DNA from: CAYJFG01 sp051881695
GTDB lineage: Bacteria; Bacillota; Clostridia; Oscillospirales; Acutalibacteraceae
Assembly (NCBI GenBank): GCA_051881695.1
Contig: JBJEQJ010000022.1
Location: 1-38,953 of the forward strand
Reading direction: 5' to 3'
Length of the DNA: 38,953 bases
Shown here: positions 16,201 to 24,317 of the stretch, in pieces
How the letters are laid out: every line of letters begins with the position of its first letter
Position numbering within the stretch: position 1 is the first letter of the stretch
Notes under the pieces: generated by a model
Seen by the model: the letters and a program-made list of their open reading frames with translations, nothing else
Databases searched by the model: none
What the model was told of the DNA's origin: nothing
Position numbers and translations under genes: made by a program

Positions 16201-16981
16201 TTGCGTCGTAATATGCCTTTAAGGATTCCTCAATAGCTCCGGTAAGCGCACCCTTTTCAATTTCTATCTGCTCAAGCCTTGTCAAAAAGGTTGTGTGGCG
16301 GCAGTGGTCAGACCAATATGTATCTATTACTCTGAGCTCCGTAACGCTTGGGTCGCGCTTTTCCGTATCTCTGAAGTAATCTCTGCAAAACTCCAAATCC
16401 TCCAAGGTCATAGCAAAGCCCATAGAATTGTAATATTCCTGCATCTGCTCCTTTGAAAAGCTGATAAAGCCGGTTATTCTCTTTACATTTTCAGGCGTCT
16501 GCACCGGAATTTTAAGCGACTCCGGCTTTTCAAGCGACGCAATTCTCGACTCAACCGGGTTTACAAGGTATTGCTGAATTTTTTGAAATTCCTCGTCTGT
16601 AATATCTCCGCTTATTGCAACCACCTTTGCGGTGAGCACGTCCGGGCGTTCACCCTGCGTTAAAAGCGAAGCACACTGTGCGGCGCTGTCGGCTCTTTGG
16701 TCGTACTGTCCCGGCAGATATTCCATTGCAAATACTCTCCAGCCGTCCTCAACAGGCAGCTGCTCGCTGTAAATAATATCCTGATTAGGCTCGGAGAAAA
16801 TAGTTCCCTCTGCCTTTTTGAACTCCTCCATTGTAAGACCCGAAACATCATACCTGTTTACAAGTCTTAAACCGTTTATCTGCTTTAAGCCGAGGTTGTG
16901 GCGCAAATCCCACATCATCTGGGAAGCCTCAACGTCAAAGCCTTTTCTTTTTTCTGCAAAAACTCTGATAACGTCCGACAT
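13214..16981 (-). CDS. purL: phosphoribosylformylglycinamidine synthase, full-length PurL
   Basis: The 1255-residue single-chain FGAM synthase has PurS-like, PurL synthetase and PurQ-like glutaminase regions fused. It converts FGAR, glutamine and ATP to FGAM in de novo purine synthesis. Visible motifs include DTYWSDHCRHTTF and NETHNHPTEIEPFGGAATC in the synthetase core. The class I glutamine amidotransferase starts near residue 994 (PGTNCEVDTARAFEKAG). Its nucleophile Cys is in GICNGFQ (about 1096) and catalytic His-Glu in SHGEGRF. The start at 16981 follows GGGGG. No other pur gene is adjacent, and no purine riboswitch was recognised in its short leader. Confidence 0.96.
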   Translation of the reverse strand: MSDVIRVFAEKRKGFDVEASQMMWDLRHNLGLKQINGLRLVNRYDVSGLTMEEFKKAEGTIFSEPNQDIIYSEQLPVEDGWRVFAMEYLPGQYDQRADSAAQCASLLTQGERPDVLTAKVVAISGDITDEEFQKIQQYLVNPVESRIASLEKPESLKIPVQTPENVKRITGFISFSKEQMQEYYNSMGFAMTLEDLEFCRDYFRDTEKRDPSVTELRVIDTYWSDHCRHTTFLTRLEQIEIEKGALTGAIEESLKAYYDARDELYGKGSTRDVSLMDMALTGMKLLRKRGQIPDLDISEEINACSIEVPVTIDGKTEKWLVQFKNETHNHPTEIEPFGGAATCLGGAIRDPLSGRAYVYQAMRVTGSGDPTIPFKDTMAGKLPTRKITTGAAQGYSSYGNQIGLATGQVTELYDKGYAAKRMEIGAVIGASPKENVIREVPSPGDVIVLLGGATGRDGCGGATGSSKAHTMDSIETCGAEVQKGNPPTERKIQRLFRNKEVSTMIKRCNDFGAGGVCVAIGELADGLTVDLDKVTKKYEGLDGTELAISESQERMAVVLDKNDVNKFIELSREENLQATAVALVTESPRLTMNWRGDTIVDLSREFLNTNGVTQRAKAYITAPKEEENYRNSVPKELKNLDKAQAFKANLNRLEVCSQIGLAERFDASIGAATVTMPFGGKYQLTPQEAMAAKIPLLKGETDDATAMSFGYIPGVSRWSPYHGSAYAVVESLSKLLAIGANPLSARLTFQEYFERLHDKPERWGKPAAALLGAMTAQLKLGIPSIGGKDSMSGSFEDLDVPPTLVSFAVAMTKASKTISAEFKKSGSTVIYVPVPVCKASQLPQWDKLTEMYKALYDFISQGNVLSASVVREGGAAAAVSRMCFGNKIGFDFDHELTMQELFAPYGGSLILELKDGASLSDDVLHYTLGRTTADEAIDIVTARLTIDELIESWSEKLEKVFPTKADCPKIAYDIPLYTQRSTKAPAIKAAKPKVFIPAFPGTNCEVDTARAFEKAGAEPQILIVKNLTPSDIEQTIEQMEKMINDSQIIMLPGGFSGGDEPAGSGKFIATTFRNPRIANAVNELLKNRDGLMLGICNGFQALIKLGLVPYGEITDIKPDDPTLTFNSIGRHISHMAYTRVTSVKSPWLSKVNAGDVFAVPVSHGEGRFVANDDVLKRLIENGQVATQYVDLNGKPSDDIAFNVNGSVCAIEGITSPDGRVLGKMGHSERKGENLYANIPFEKDQKIFESGVAYFK

Positions 16982-17014
16982 TATATAACCCCCGTAGATT
17001 TATTTATGAAATTA

Positions 17015-17043
17015 ATTTTAGCATAATTTGCCCCGCTTGACAA
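17015..17043 (-). promoter_or_regulatory. promoter of purL
   Basis: On the minus strand, TTGTCA (17043-17038) and TAAAAT (17020-17015) are separated by 17 bp and lie about 35 bp from the purL start. The 325-bp purL-pgk gap holds this promoter and the pgk promoter. Nothing else was identified between them. Confidence 0.65.
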
Positions 17044-17205
17044 CACAAAGGAAGAGTTTTTTAAACAGCAGACGGTGAGAACCTGTTAAGGAAGATATAC
17101 AGCCTTTAAGAATATTTTTGTATATTAAATAGAAAATAAAAATACAACGATGTGTATATAAGGAAAAAATAATGTAAAATTTCTTAAAATGCCTTCCAAA
17201 AGCTA

Positions 17206-17234
17206 TTGAAAAAAAGCAAGTTGTGTTATACAAT
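17206..17234 (+). promoter_or_regulatory. promoter of the pgk-tpiA-gpmI cluster
   Basis: TTGAAA (17206-17211) and TACAAT (17229-17234) have a 17-bp spacer. The box lies about 73 bp before the pgk start, leaving a leader of about 65 nt. Confidence 0.75.
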
Positions 17235-17306
17235 AATAGCGTTAGTGTTAATTAATTCACAAACAAAAATTAACAATGCAAGACAAATACGAAAGGAAGT
17301 TTAATA

Positions 17307-18500
17307 ATGAACTATCTTAACAAGAAAAATGTAGAAGACATTGAAGTTACAGGCAAAAAGGTGCTTGTACGCTGCGACTTTAACGTGCCCTTTGACGCAG
17401 AGGGAAACATTACCGACACAAAAAGAATTGACGAAGCATTCAAAACAATTAAATATCTTGTAGATAATAAGGCAAAGGTTATTCTCTGCTCTCACTTAGG
17501 CAGACCTAAGGGTGAATTCAATATGAAATTCTCTTTAGCTCCCGTTGCAGAATATCTTTCAAAAAAATTAGGCTTCCCTGTTAAAATGGCTAAGGATGTA
17601 GTAGGCGAGGACGCTAAGAGCATAGCGGCTTCTTTACAGGACGGCGAGGTTGAGCTTTTAGAGAATGTACGCTTTATGCCGGGTGAAACAAAGAACGACC
17701 CGGAGCTTTCAAAGGAGCTTGCTTCCTTAGCAGAAATTTATGTAAACGACGCATTCGGTACAGCTCACAGAGCGCACTCCTCAACAGCAGGCGTTGCAGA
17801 TTACCTTCCGGCTGTATGCGGTTATCTTATTCAAAAGGAAATTTCAATTATGGGCGGCGCATTGGCTGACCCGAAAAGACCGTTCGTTGCTATTCTGGGC
17901 GGCGCAAAGGTTTCCGATAAAATCGGCGTAATCAATAACCTCATTGATAAGGTAGACACATTAATCATCGGCGGTGGTATGGCTTACACCTTCTTTAAGG
18001 CATTGGGATATTCAATCGGTACTTCCATATGCGAGGACGACAAGGTTGAGCTTGCAAAGGAAATGATGGCTAAGGCTGAGGCTAAGGGCGTTAAGTTCTT
18101 AATTCCTGTTGACAACAAGGTAGCAACAGAGTATAAGCCGGACGCTGAGGCTAAGGTTGTAAATTCAAACGAAATTCCGGACGGCTGGATGGGTCTTGAC
18201 ATCGGTCCTAAGACGATAGAGCTTTATAAAGAAGCAGTTAAGGGCGCAGGCACAGTAGTATGGAACGGACCTATGGGCGTTTCTGAGTGGGATAACTTTG
18301 CAGCAGGCACAATAGCTGTTGCAGGCGCAGTTGCAGAAAGCGGCGCAATTTCCATCATCGGCGGCGGCGACTCCGCAGCAGCAGTTGAAAAGCTCGGCTT
18401 TGCTGACAAGATGACTCACATTTCAACAGGCGGCGGCGCTTCTCTTGAATTCTTAGAGGGCCTTGAGCTTCCGGGCATTGCCTGCTTAAACGAGAAATAA
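17307..18500 (+). CDS. pgk: phosphoglycerate kinase
   Basis: The 397-residue protein has the standard bacterial Pgk length and transfers phosphate from 1,3-bisphosphoglycerate to ADP in glycolysis. The N-domain substrate-binding motifs VRCDFNVPFD (near residue 21) and SHLGRPKG are intact. The C-domain nucleotide-binding region shows GGAKVSDKIGV, GGGDSAAAVEKLG and HISTGGGASLEFLEG. The start follows AAAGGAAG. It leads a cluster with tpiA and gpmI. No gap gene is adjacent, which is unusual because gapA often precedes pgk in Firmicutes. Confidence 0.98.
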   Translation: MNYLNKKNVEDIEVTGKKVLVRCDFNVPFDAEGNITDTKRIDEAFKTIKYLVDNKAKVILCSHLGRPKGEFNMKFSLAPVAEYLSKKLGFPVKMAKDVVGEDAKSIAASLQDGEVELLENVRFMPGETKNDPELSKELASLAEIYVNDAFGTAHRAHSSTAGVADYLPAVCGYLIQKEISIMGGALADPKRPFVAILGGAKVSDKIGVINNLIDKVDTLIIGGGMAYTFFKALGYSIGTSICEDDKVELAKEMMAKAEAKGVKFLIPVDNKVATEYKPDAEAKVVNSNEIPDGWMGLDIGPKTIELYKEAVKGAGTVVWNGPMGVSEWDNFAAGTIAVAGAVAESGAISIIGGGDSAAAVEKLGFADKMTHISTGGGASLEFLEGLELPGIACLNEK

Positions 18501-18521
18501 TTGACTATTATAGTTTACACG

Positions 18522-18540
18522 GGGCGGAGCTTCTCCGCCC
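18522..18540 (+). terminator. short GC-rich hairpin between pgk and tpiA
   Basis: GGGCGGAG (18522-18529) pairs with CTCCGCCC (18533-18540) around a CTT loop. Only TT follows, so it is more likely a partial terminator or an mRNA-stabilising stem that adjusts expression of the downstream genes. Confidence 0.5.
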
Positions 18541-18613
18541 TTATGCTTGTTAATCATAAAAAATACAGAGAAATTATTAATGCCGCACCGGGCAGATGAA
18601 AGGAAGTTTTAAA

Positions 18614-19381
18614 GTGAATAAGCAATTAAGAAAAGCAGTTATAGCAGGTAACTGGAAAATGAACAAAACTCCAAAAGAGGCAAAGGAGCTTTTAGAGGCT
18701 ATTACTCCGCTTGTTAAGGAGGCAGACTGCGAGGTTATCGCTTGTGTTCCTTATGTTGATTTACAAACTGCACTTGAGGTTACTGACGGTACAAACGTAA
18801 AAATAGGCGCAGAAAACTGTCACTGGGCAGAAAGCGGCGCTTTCACTGGAGAAATCTCGGCACCTATGCTCAAGGAAATGGGCGTTGAATATGTTGTTCT
18901 CGGTCACAGCGAAAGAAGACAGTACTTCGGCGAAACCGATGAAACAGTAAACAAGAGAACAAAGGCGGCTCTGGCTTCCGGATTAAAGCCGATTGTTTGT
19001 GTGGGCGAGCTTCTCTGGGAGCGCGAGTGCGATATTACAGAGGAGGTTATTGCAAGACAGATTAAGCTTGACCTGTTTAACGTAACAGAGGAGGAGCTTA
19101 AAAATGTAATAATCGCTTACGAGCCTGTTTGGGCTATCGGAACAGGCAAAACTGCAACTGCCGACCAGGCAGAAGAGGTTTGTGCATTTATCCGTGCAAC
19201 AATCGCAAAGCTTTACAATCAGTCTGCCGCAGACGCTGTTACAATTCAGTACGGCGGCTCTATGAACGACGGCAACGCAGACGAGCTTTTGAGCAAAGCA
19301 GACGTTGACGGCGGCTTAATCGGCGGTGCTTCGCTTGTTGCAGAAAAGTTTGCGGCTATTGTTAAGGCTGCAAACAAATAA
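18614..19381 (+). CDS. tpiA: triosephosphate isomerase
   Basis: The product has 255 residues when read from the GTG at 18614, which has AGGAAG 8 nt upstream. The in-frame ATG at 18596 overlaps that site and was rejected. Catalytic residues are intact: Lys15 in GNWKMNK, His98 in VLGHSERRQ and Glu170 in IIAYEPVWAIGTGK. The phosphate-binding loop follows, and the C-terminal GG pair lies in QYGGSMN. It interconverts dihydroxyacetone phosphate and glyceraldehyde-3-phosphate in the cytoplasm. It lies 113 bp after pgk and 37 bp before gpmI. Confidence 0.97.
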   Translation: MNKQLRKAVIAGNWKMNKTPKEAKELLEAITPLVKEADCEVIACVPYVDLQTALEVTDGTNVKIGAENCHWAESGAFTGEISAPMLKEMGVEYVVLGHSERRQYFGETDETVNKRTKAALASGLKPIVCVGELLWERECDITEEVIARQIKLDLFNVTEEELKNVIIAYEPVWAIGTGKTATADQAEEVCAFIRATIAKLYNQSAADAVTIQYGGSMNDGNADELLSKADVDGGLIGGASLVAEKFAAIVKAANK

Positions 19382-19418
19382 TATTTTTGAGCAGGCAAGC
19401 GAAAGGAATGGATATTAA

Positions 19419-20930
19419 ATGAAAAAACCAGTAGCATTAATTATAATGGACGGCTTTGGCTTCGGCGGGGAAAACGGAAACGCAATTAAAACTGCAGCCA
19501 CACCTAATTTAGATAAGCTGTTTGCTGAAAATCCGCTTACTCAAATCGGAGCGTCCGGAATGGATGTAGGACTTCCCAACGGACAGATGGGCAACAGCGA
19601 GGTAGGTCACACAAACATCGGCGCAGGACGTGTTGTGTACCAGGAGCTTACAAGAATTACAAAGTCTGTTGAGGACGGAGATTTCTATAAAAACGAGGCG
19701 CTTGTAAACGCTGTTGAAAACGCAAAGAAAAACGGCACGGCGCTGCACATTATGGGCTTGCTTTCAGACGGCGGCGTTCACAGCCACAACAGCCATATGT
19801 ATGCAATTTTGGAGCTTGCAAAAAAAGCAGGACTTGAAAAGGTTTATGTTCACGCTTTGTTAGACGGAAGAGATGTACCGCCGTCAAGCGGCAAGGATTT
19901 TGTTGCACAGTGCTGTGACAAAATGGCGGAAATCGGCGTAGGTAAAATTGCTACGGTAATGGGCAGATATTACGCAATGGACAGAGATAACCGCTGGGAG
20001 AGAGTAGAAAAGGCGTATGCCGCAATGGTATACGGCGAAGGCAACAAATGTGAAGACCCTGTTTTGGCAGTAGAAAAATCATATGCAGACGAGGTAACGG
20101 ATGAATTTGTTGTTCCTACAGTTTGCGTGGAAAATGCCGGAATAGGAGAGAACGACAGCGTTATCTTCTTTAACTTCCGCCCGGACAGAGCAAGAGAAAT
20201 CACACGCTGCTTTGTTGACCCTGATTTTAACGGCTTTGAGCGCAAAAAGGGATTTTTCCCGCTGACATATGTTTGTATGACTCAGTATGACGCAACAATG
20301 CCGAATGTTCAGATTGCTTTCAAGCCGCAGTCGCTTAAAAACACCTTTGGTGAGTATATTTCCGACAAAGGACTTACTCAGCTCAGAATTGCAGAAACAG
20401 AAAAATATGCTCACGTTACGTTCTTCTTTAACGGCGGTGTAGAGAAAACCTACGAGGGAGAGGACAGAGTTCTGGTAGCTTCTCCAAAGGTTGCAACGTA
20501 TGACCTTCAGCCGGAGATGAGCGCAGAAGAGGTTACCGACAAATGCGTAGAAAGAATTGAAAGCGGCAAGTACGACGTTATTATATTAAACTTTGCAAAC
20601 TGCGATATGGTAGGTCACACAGGTGTGTTTGAGGCGGCTGTAAAGGCTGTTGAAACTGTTGACGCCTGCGTTGGCAGAGTGACCGACGCTGTAGCTGAAA
20701 TGGGCGGCGTTTCTCTTATAACTGCCGACCACGGCAATGCAGACAAGATGGTAGCGGAGGACGGCGAGCCGTTTACTGCACACACCACAAACCCGGTTCC
20801 GTTCTGTGTTGTTGGTTATCCCTGCAAGCTCAGGGAAGGCGGCAGACTTGCCGATATTGCACCGACAATGCTTAAAATTATGAATCTGCCCCAGCCTGAG
20901 GAAATGGACGGCACCAGCATAATTTTATAA
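19419..20930 (+). CDS. gpmI: 2,3-bisphosphoglycerate-independent phosphoglycerate mutase
   Basis: The 503-residue alkaline-phosphatase-superfamily mutase interconverts 3- and 2-phosphoglycerate using two metal ions. Metal and catalytic motifs are present: LIIMDGFGF (Asp11), QMGNSEVGHTNIGAGR with phosphoserine residue Ser60, HALLDGRDVPP, FFNFRPDRAREIT, NCDMVGHTG, TADHGNADKM and HTTNPVPF. The start at 19419 has AAAGGA about 12 nt upstream. It is the last gene of the pgk-tpiA-gpmI cluster and is followed by a strong terminator. Confidence 0.98.
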   Translation: MKKPVALIIMDGFGFGGENGNAIKTAATPNLDKLFAENPLTQIGASGMDVGLPNGQMGNSEVGHTNIGAGRVVYQELTRITKSVEDGDFYKNEALVNAVENAKKNGTALHIMGLLSDGGVHSHNSHMYAILELAKKAGLEKVYVHALLDGRDVPPSSGKDFVAQCCDKMAEIGVGKIATVMGRYYAMDRDNRWERVEKAYAAMVYGEGNKCEDPVLAVEKSYADEVTDEFVVPTVCVENAGIGENDSVIFFNFRPDRAREITRCFVDPDFNGFERKKGFFPLTYVCMTQYDATMPNVQIAFKPQSLKNTFGEYISDKGLTQLRIAETEKYAHVTFFFNGGVEKTYEGEDRVLVASPKVATYDLQPEMSAEEVTDKCVERIESGKYDVIILNFANCDMVGHTGVFEAAVKAVETVDACVGRVTDAVAEMGGVSLITADHGNADKMVAEDGEPFTAHTTNPVPFCVVGYPCKLREGGRLADIAPTMLKIMNLPQPEEMDGTSIIL

Positions 20931-20956
20931 TTTAATAGCTTTCAGCTTAAAATAAT

Positions 20957-20999
20957 ACCGTCTGCGGAGCAGTACAAATTGCTCCGCAGACGGTGTTTT
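20957..20999 (+). terminator. terminator of the glycolytic cluster
   Basis: ACCGTCTGCGGAGCA (20957-20971) pairs perfectly with TGCTCCGCAGACGGT (20980-20994) over 15 bp with an 8-nt loop. TTTT follows at 20996. Confidence 0.92.
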
Positions 21000-21109
21000 A
21001 CTTTTTCGGTGTGTTTATTTCGTCACAAAAGACTATTTCACCTTCGGCTTCCTCAAATTCTTTTATGCATTTGCGCCGCTGTTAGTTTTATTGGGTGATG
21101 TCTGCCGGC

Positions 21110-21526
21110 TTACTCCCCGATTATTTTGATAAGTGCGTGCTTTGGGCGCATACCGTCAAACTCAAAGTAAAAAATCTGCTCCCAGGTGCCGAAGTCTAGC
21201 CTGCCGTTTGTAACGGCGCACACAACCTCTCTGCCCATAATTGTTCTTTTCAGGTGTGCGTCGGCGTTATCCTCGTAGCCGTTATGACTGTACTGACTGT
21301 ACGGCTTTTCGGGGGCAAGCTTTTCAAGCCAGCGTTCATAGTCGCTGTGCAGACCGCTTTCGTCGTCGTTTATAAATACGCTGGCGGTAATGTTCATAGC
21401 GTTTACAAGAACAAGCCCCTCCTTGATGCCGCTTTCATTTACGGCGTTTTGCACATCGCCTGTAATGTTTACAAGACCTCTTCTTTTTGGAATGTTAAAA
21501 AACAATTCTTTTCTGTATGATTTCAC
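21110..21526 (-). CDS. yjbQ: YjbQ/UPF0047 family protein
   Basis: The 138-residue protein matches the UPF0047 family in length and motifs: a conserved Asn-Ile-Thr segment (NITGDVQNAV), LVNAMNITASVFIND, the His/Asp region HSDYERWLEKL, and AHLKRTIMGREV followed by NGRLDFGTWEQIFYFEFDG. Some family members have thiamine-phosphate synthase side activity; the physiological role is unsettled. The start is a GTG at 21526, with AAGGCGG from the end of the upstream gene acting as ribosome binding site. It is 13 bp downstream of the MIF-like gene and almost certainly co-transcribed. Confidence 0.92.
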   Translation of the reverse strand: MKSYRKELFFNIPKRRGLVNITGDVQNAVNESGIKEGLVLVNAMNITASVFINDDESGLHSDYERWLEKLAPEKPYSQYSHNGYEDNADAHLKRTIMGREVVCAVTNGRLDFGTWEQIFYFEFDGMRPKHALIKIIGE

Positions 21527-21539
21527 GCCTTACACCGCC

Positions 21540-21881
21540 TTAAAAGTTGTACCCGTCAATTCCCCAGTGGTCAATTTCCTCATACTTTACATATGTGCCT
21601 CCGCCGCTTATGCCAAGCACGTCGGTAATAATTGAGCAAACCTCCGCTGTCATAGCGTCATAGCCTGCGCCTGTAGCCTTGCCTAAAAGCTTAATCTCGG
21701 CAAATGCAAGCTCGGTGCCGCCCTTTCCTCCGAAATACATATGACAGCCGTCCTCTATGTTTATCATAAGATGGCTTTCGCTCTTTCCCATTACAGCTAT
21801 AGCTTTTCCGAATTTGGATACAAGCTCCTTTTCCTGCTCGGGTGTAACCTGTGTTGTTGTTTTCAAATTAATAAATGGCAT
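21540..21881 (-). CDS. MIF-like tautomerase
   Basis: The 113-residue protein is a full-length member of the macrophage migration inhibitory factor branch of the tautomerase superfamily. It begins MPFINLKT, giving the catalytic N-terminal Pro after Met removal. It keeps the Lys near position 33 (GKSESHLMINI) and the HMYFGG and GISGGGTYVKYEEI segments typical of MIF rather than of the 60-residue 4-oxalocrotonate tautomerases. The start follows GGGAGG. It has no signal peptide; vertebrate MIF also leaves cells without one. The bacterial role is probably metabolic and is unknown; action on a host receptor is speculative. It is first in a unit with yjbQ. Confidence 0.92.
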   Translation of the reverse strand: MPFINLKTTTQVTPEQEKELVSKFGKAIAVMGKSESHLMINIEDGCHMYFGGKGGTELAFAEIKLLGKATGAGYDAMTAEVCSIITDVLGISGGGTYVKYEEIDHWGIDGYNF

Positions 21882-21914
21882 GGTGATGTTCCTCCCTGAT
21901 ATTATTTTATATTC

Positions 21915-21943
21915 ATTTTACAATAATTTATTTGTAATAACAA
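21915..21943 (-). promoter_or_regulatory. promoter of the MIF-yjbQ unit
   Basis: On the minus strand, TTGTTA (21943-21938) and TAAAAT (21920-21915) have a 17-bp spacer and lie about 34 bp before the MIF start. Confidence 0.6.
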
Positions 21944-22150
21944 GGGGATTATGACGACTTGCTTTAAAGAAAAGGAGTTAAGAGCCGGGAAAAATTACTT
22001 TTGCAGAAATATCATAACAATAATGCAGAAATAACCTTTAAAAGCTTTGTTTGCAAGCTGTAAAACGAAATAAATGCAGGATTTTTATGCAAATTATTCG
22101 TTTTCACATAAAATGGCGGTGTTTTTGACAAAAAATTAACAATTTGTACA

Positions 22151-22179
22151 TTGATAATTCTGCGATTATGTATTATAAT
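22151..22179 (+). promoter_or_regulatory. promoter of pckG
   Basis: TTGATA (22151-22156) and TATAAT (22174-22179) have a 17-bp spacer. The 348-bp gap between the MIF-like gene and pckG also holds the divergent MIF promoter. The middle (about 21945-22140) shows no gene or strong structure. Confidence 0.8.
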
Positions 22180-22229
22180 AATCTCAATGTTGTAAACCCA
22201 AAAAAGGGTAGAAAGGGGACATATTAAAA

Positions 22230-23996
<1,767 letters not shown>

Positions 23997-24020
23997 TTTT
24001 AAACACACAGCAAATATTAA

Positions 24021-24047
24021 GGGCGACCGTTTTACGGTCGCCCTTTT
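24021..24047 (+). terminator. terminator of pckG
   Basis: GGGCGACCGT (24021-24030) pairs perfectly with ACGGTCGCCC (24034-24043) around a TTT loop, followed by TTTT. Confidence 0.93.
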
Positions 24048-24253
24048 CGGTACAGATTATTTCATCAGGTTGATTTTTCAATATCGCTGTCGGTTCAAAC
24101 AGCGCAACGCCGATGTGTTCAAAATACTTAAACACTGCTTCCTTCAATCTAAAAGCTTTTACACAGCGGACAGGCTTAAAACTATACTCTTGTATGTATG
24201 TTACGAATATCAAGGAAGTTTTTAGTTATTTTGTAGATATTGTTATAATTAAC

Positions 24254-24282
24254 TTGCGTGAAAAATAAAATATTGGTATAAT
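24254..24282 (+). promoter_or_regulatory. promoter of the AGCS symporter gene
   Basis: TTGCGT (24254-24259) and TATAAT (24277-24282) have a 17-bp spacer, about 36 bp before the chosen start. The preceding gap (24048-24253) holds only a possible gene remnant on the minus strand, treated in findings. Confidence 0.7.
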
Positions 24283-24317
24283 TATCAAGTTAAAATACGC
24301 AGAGGGTGTGGAACATT

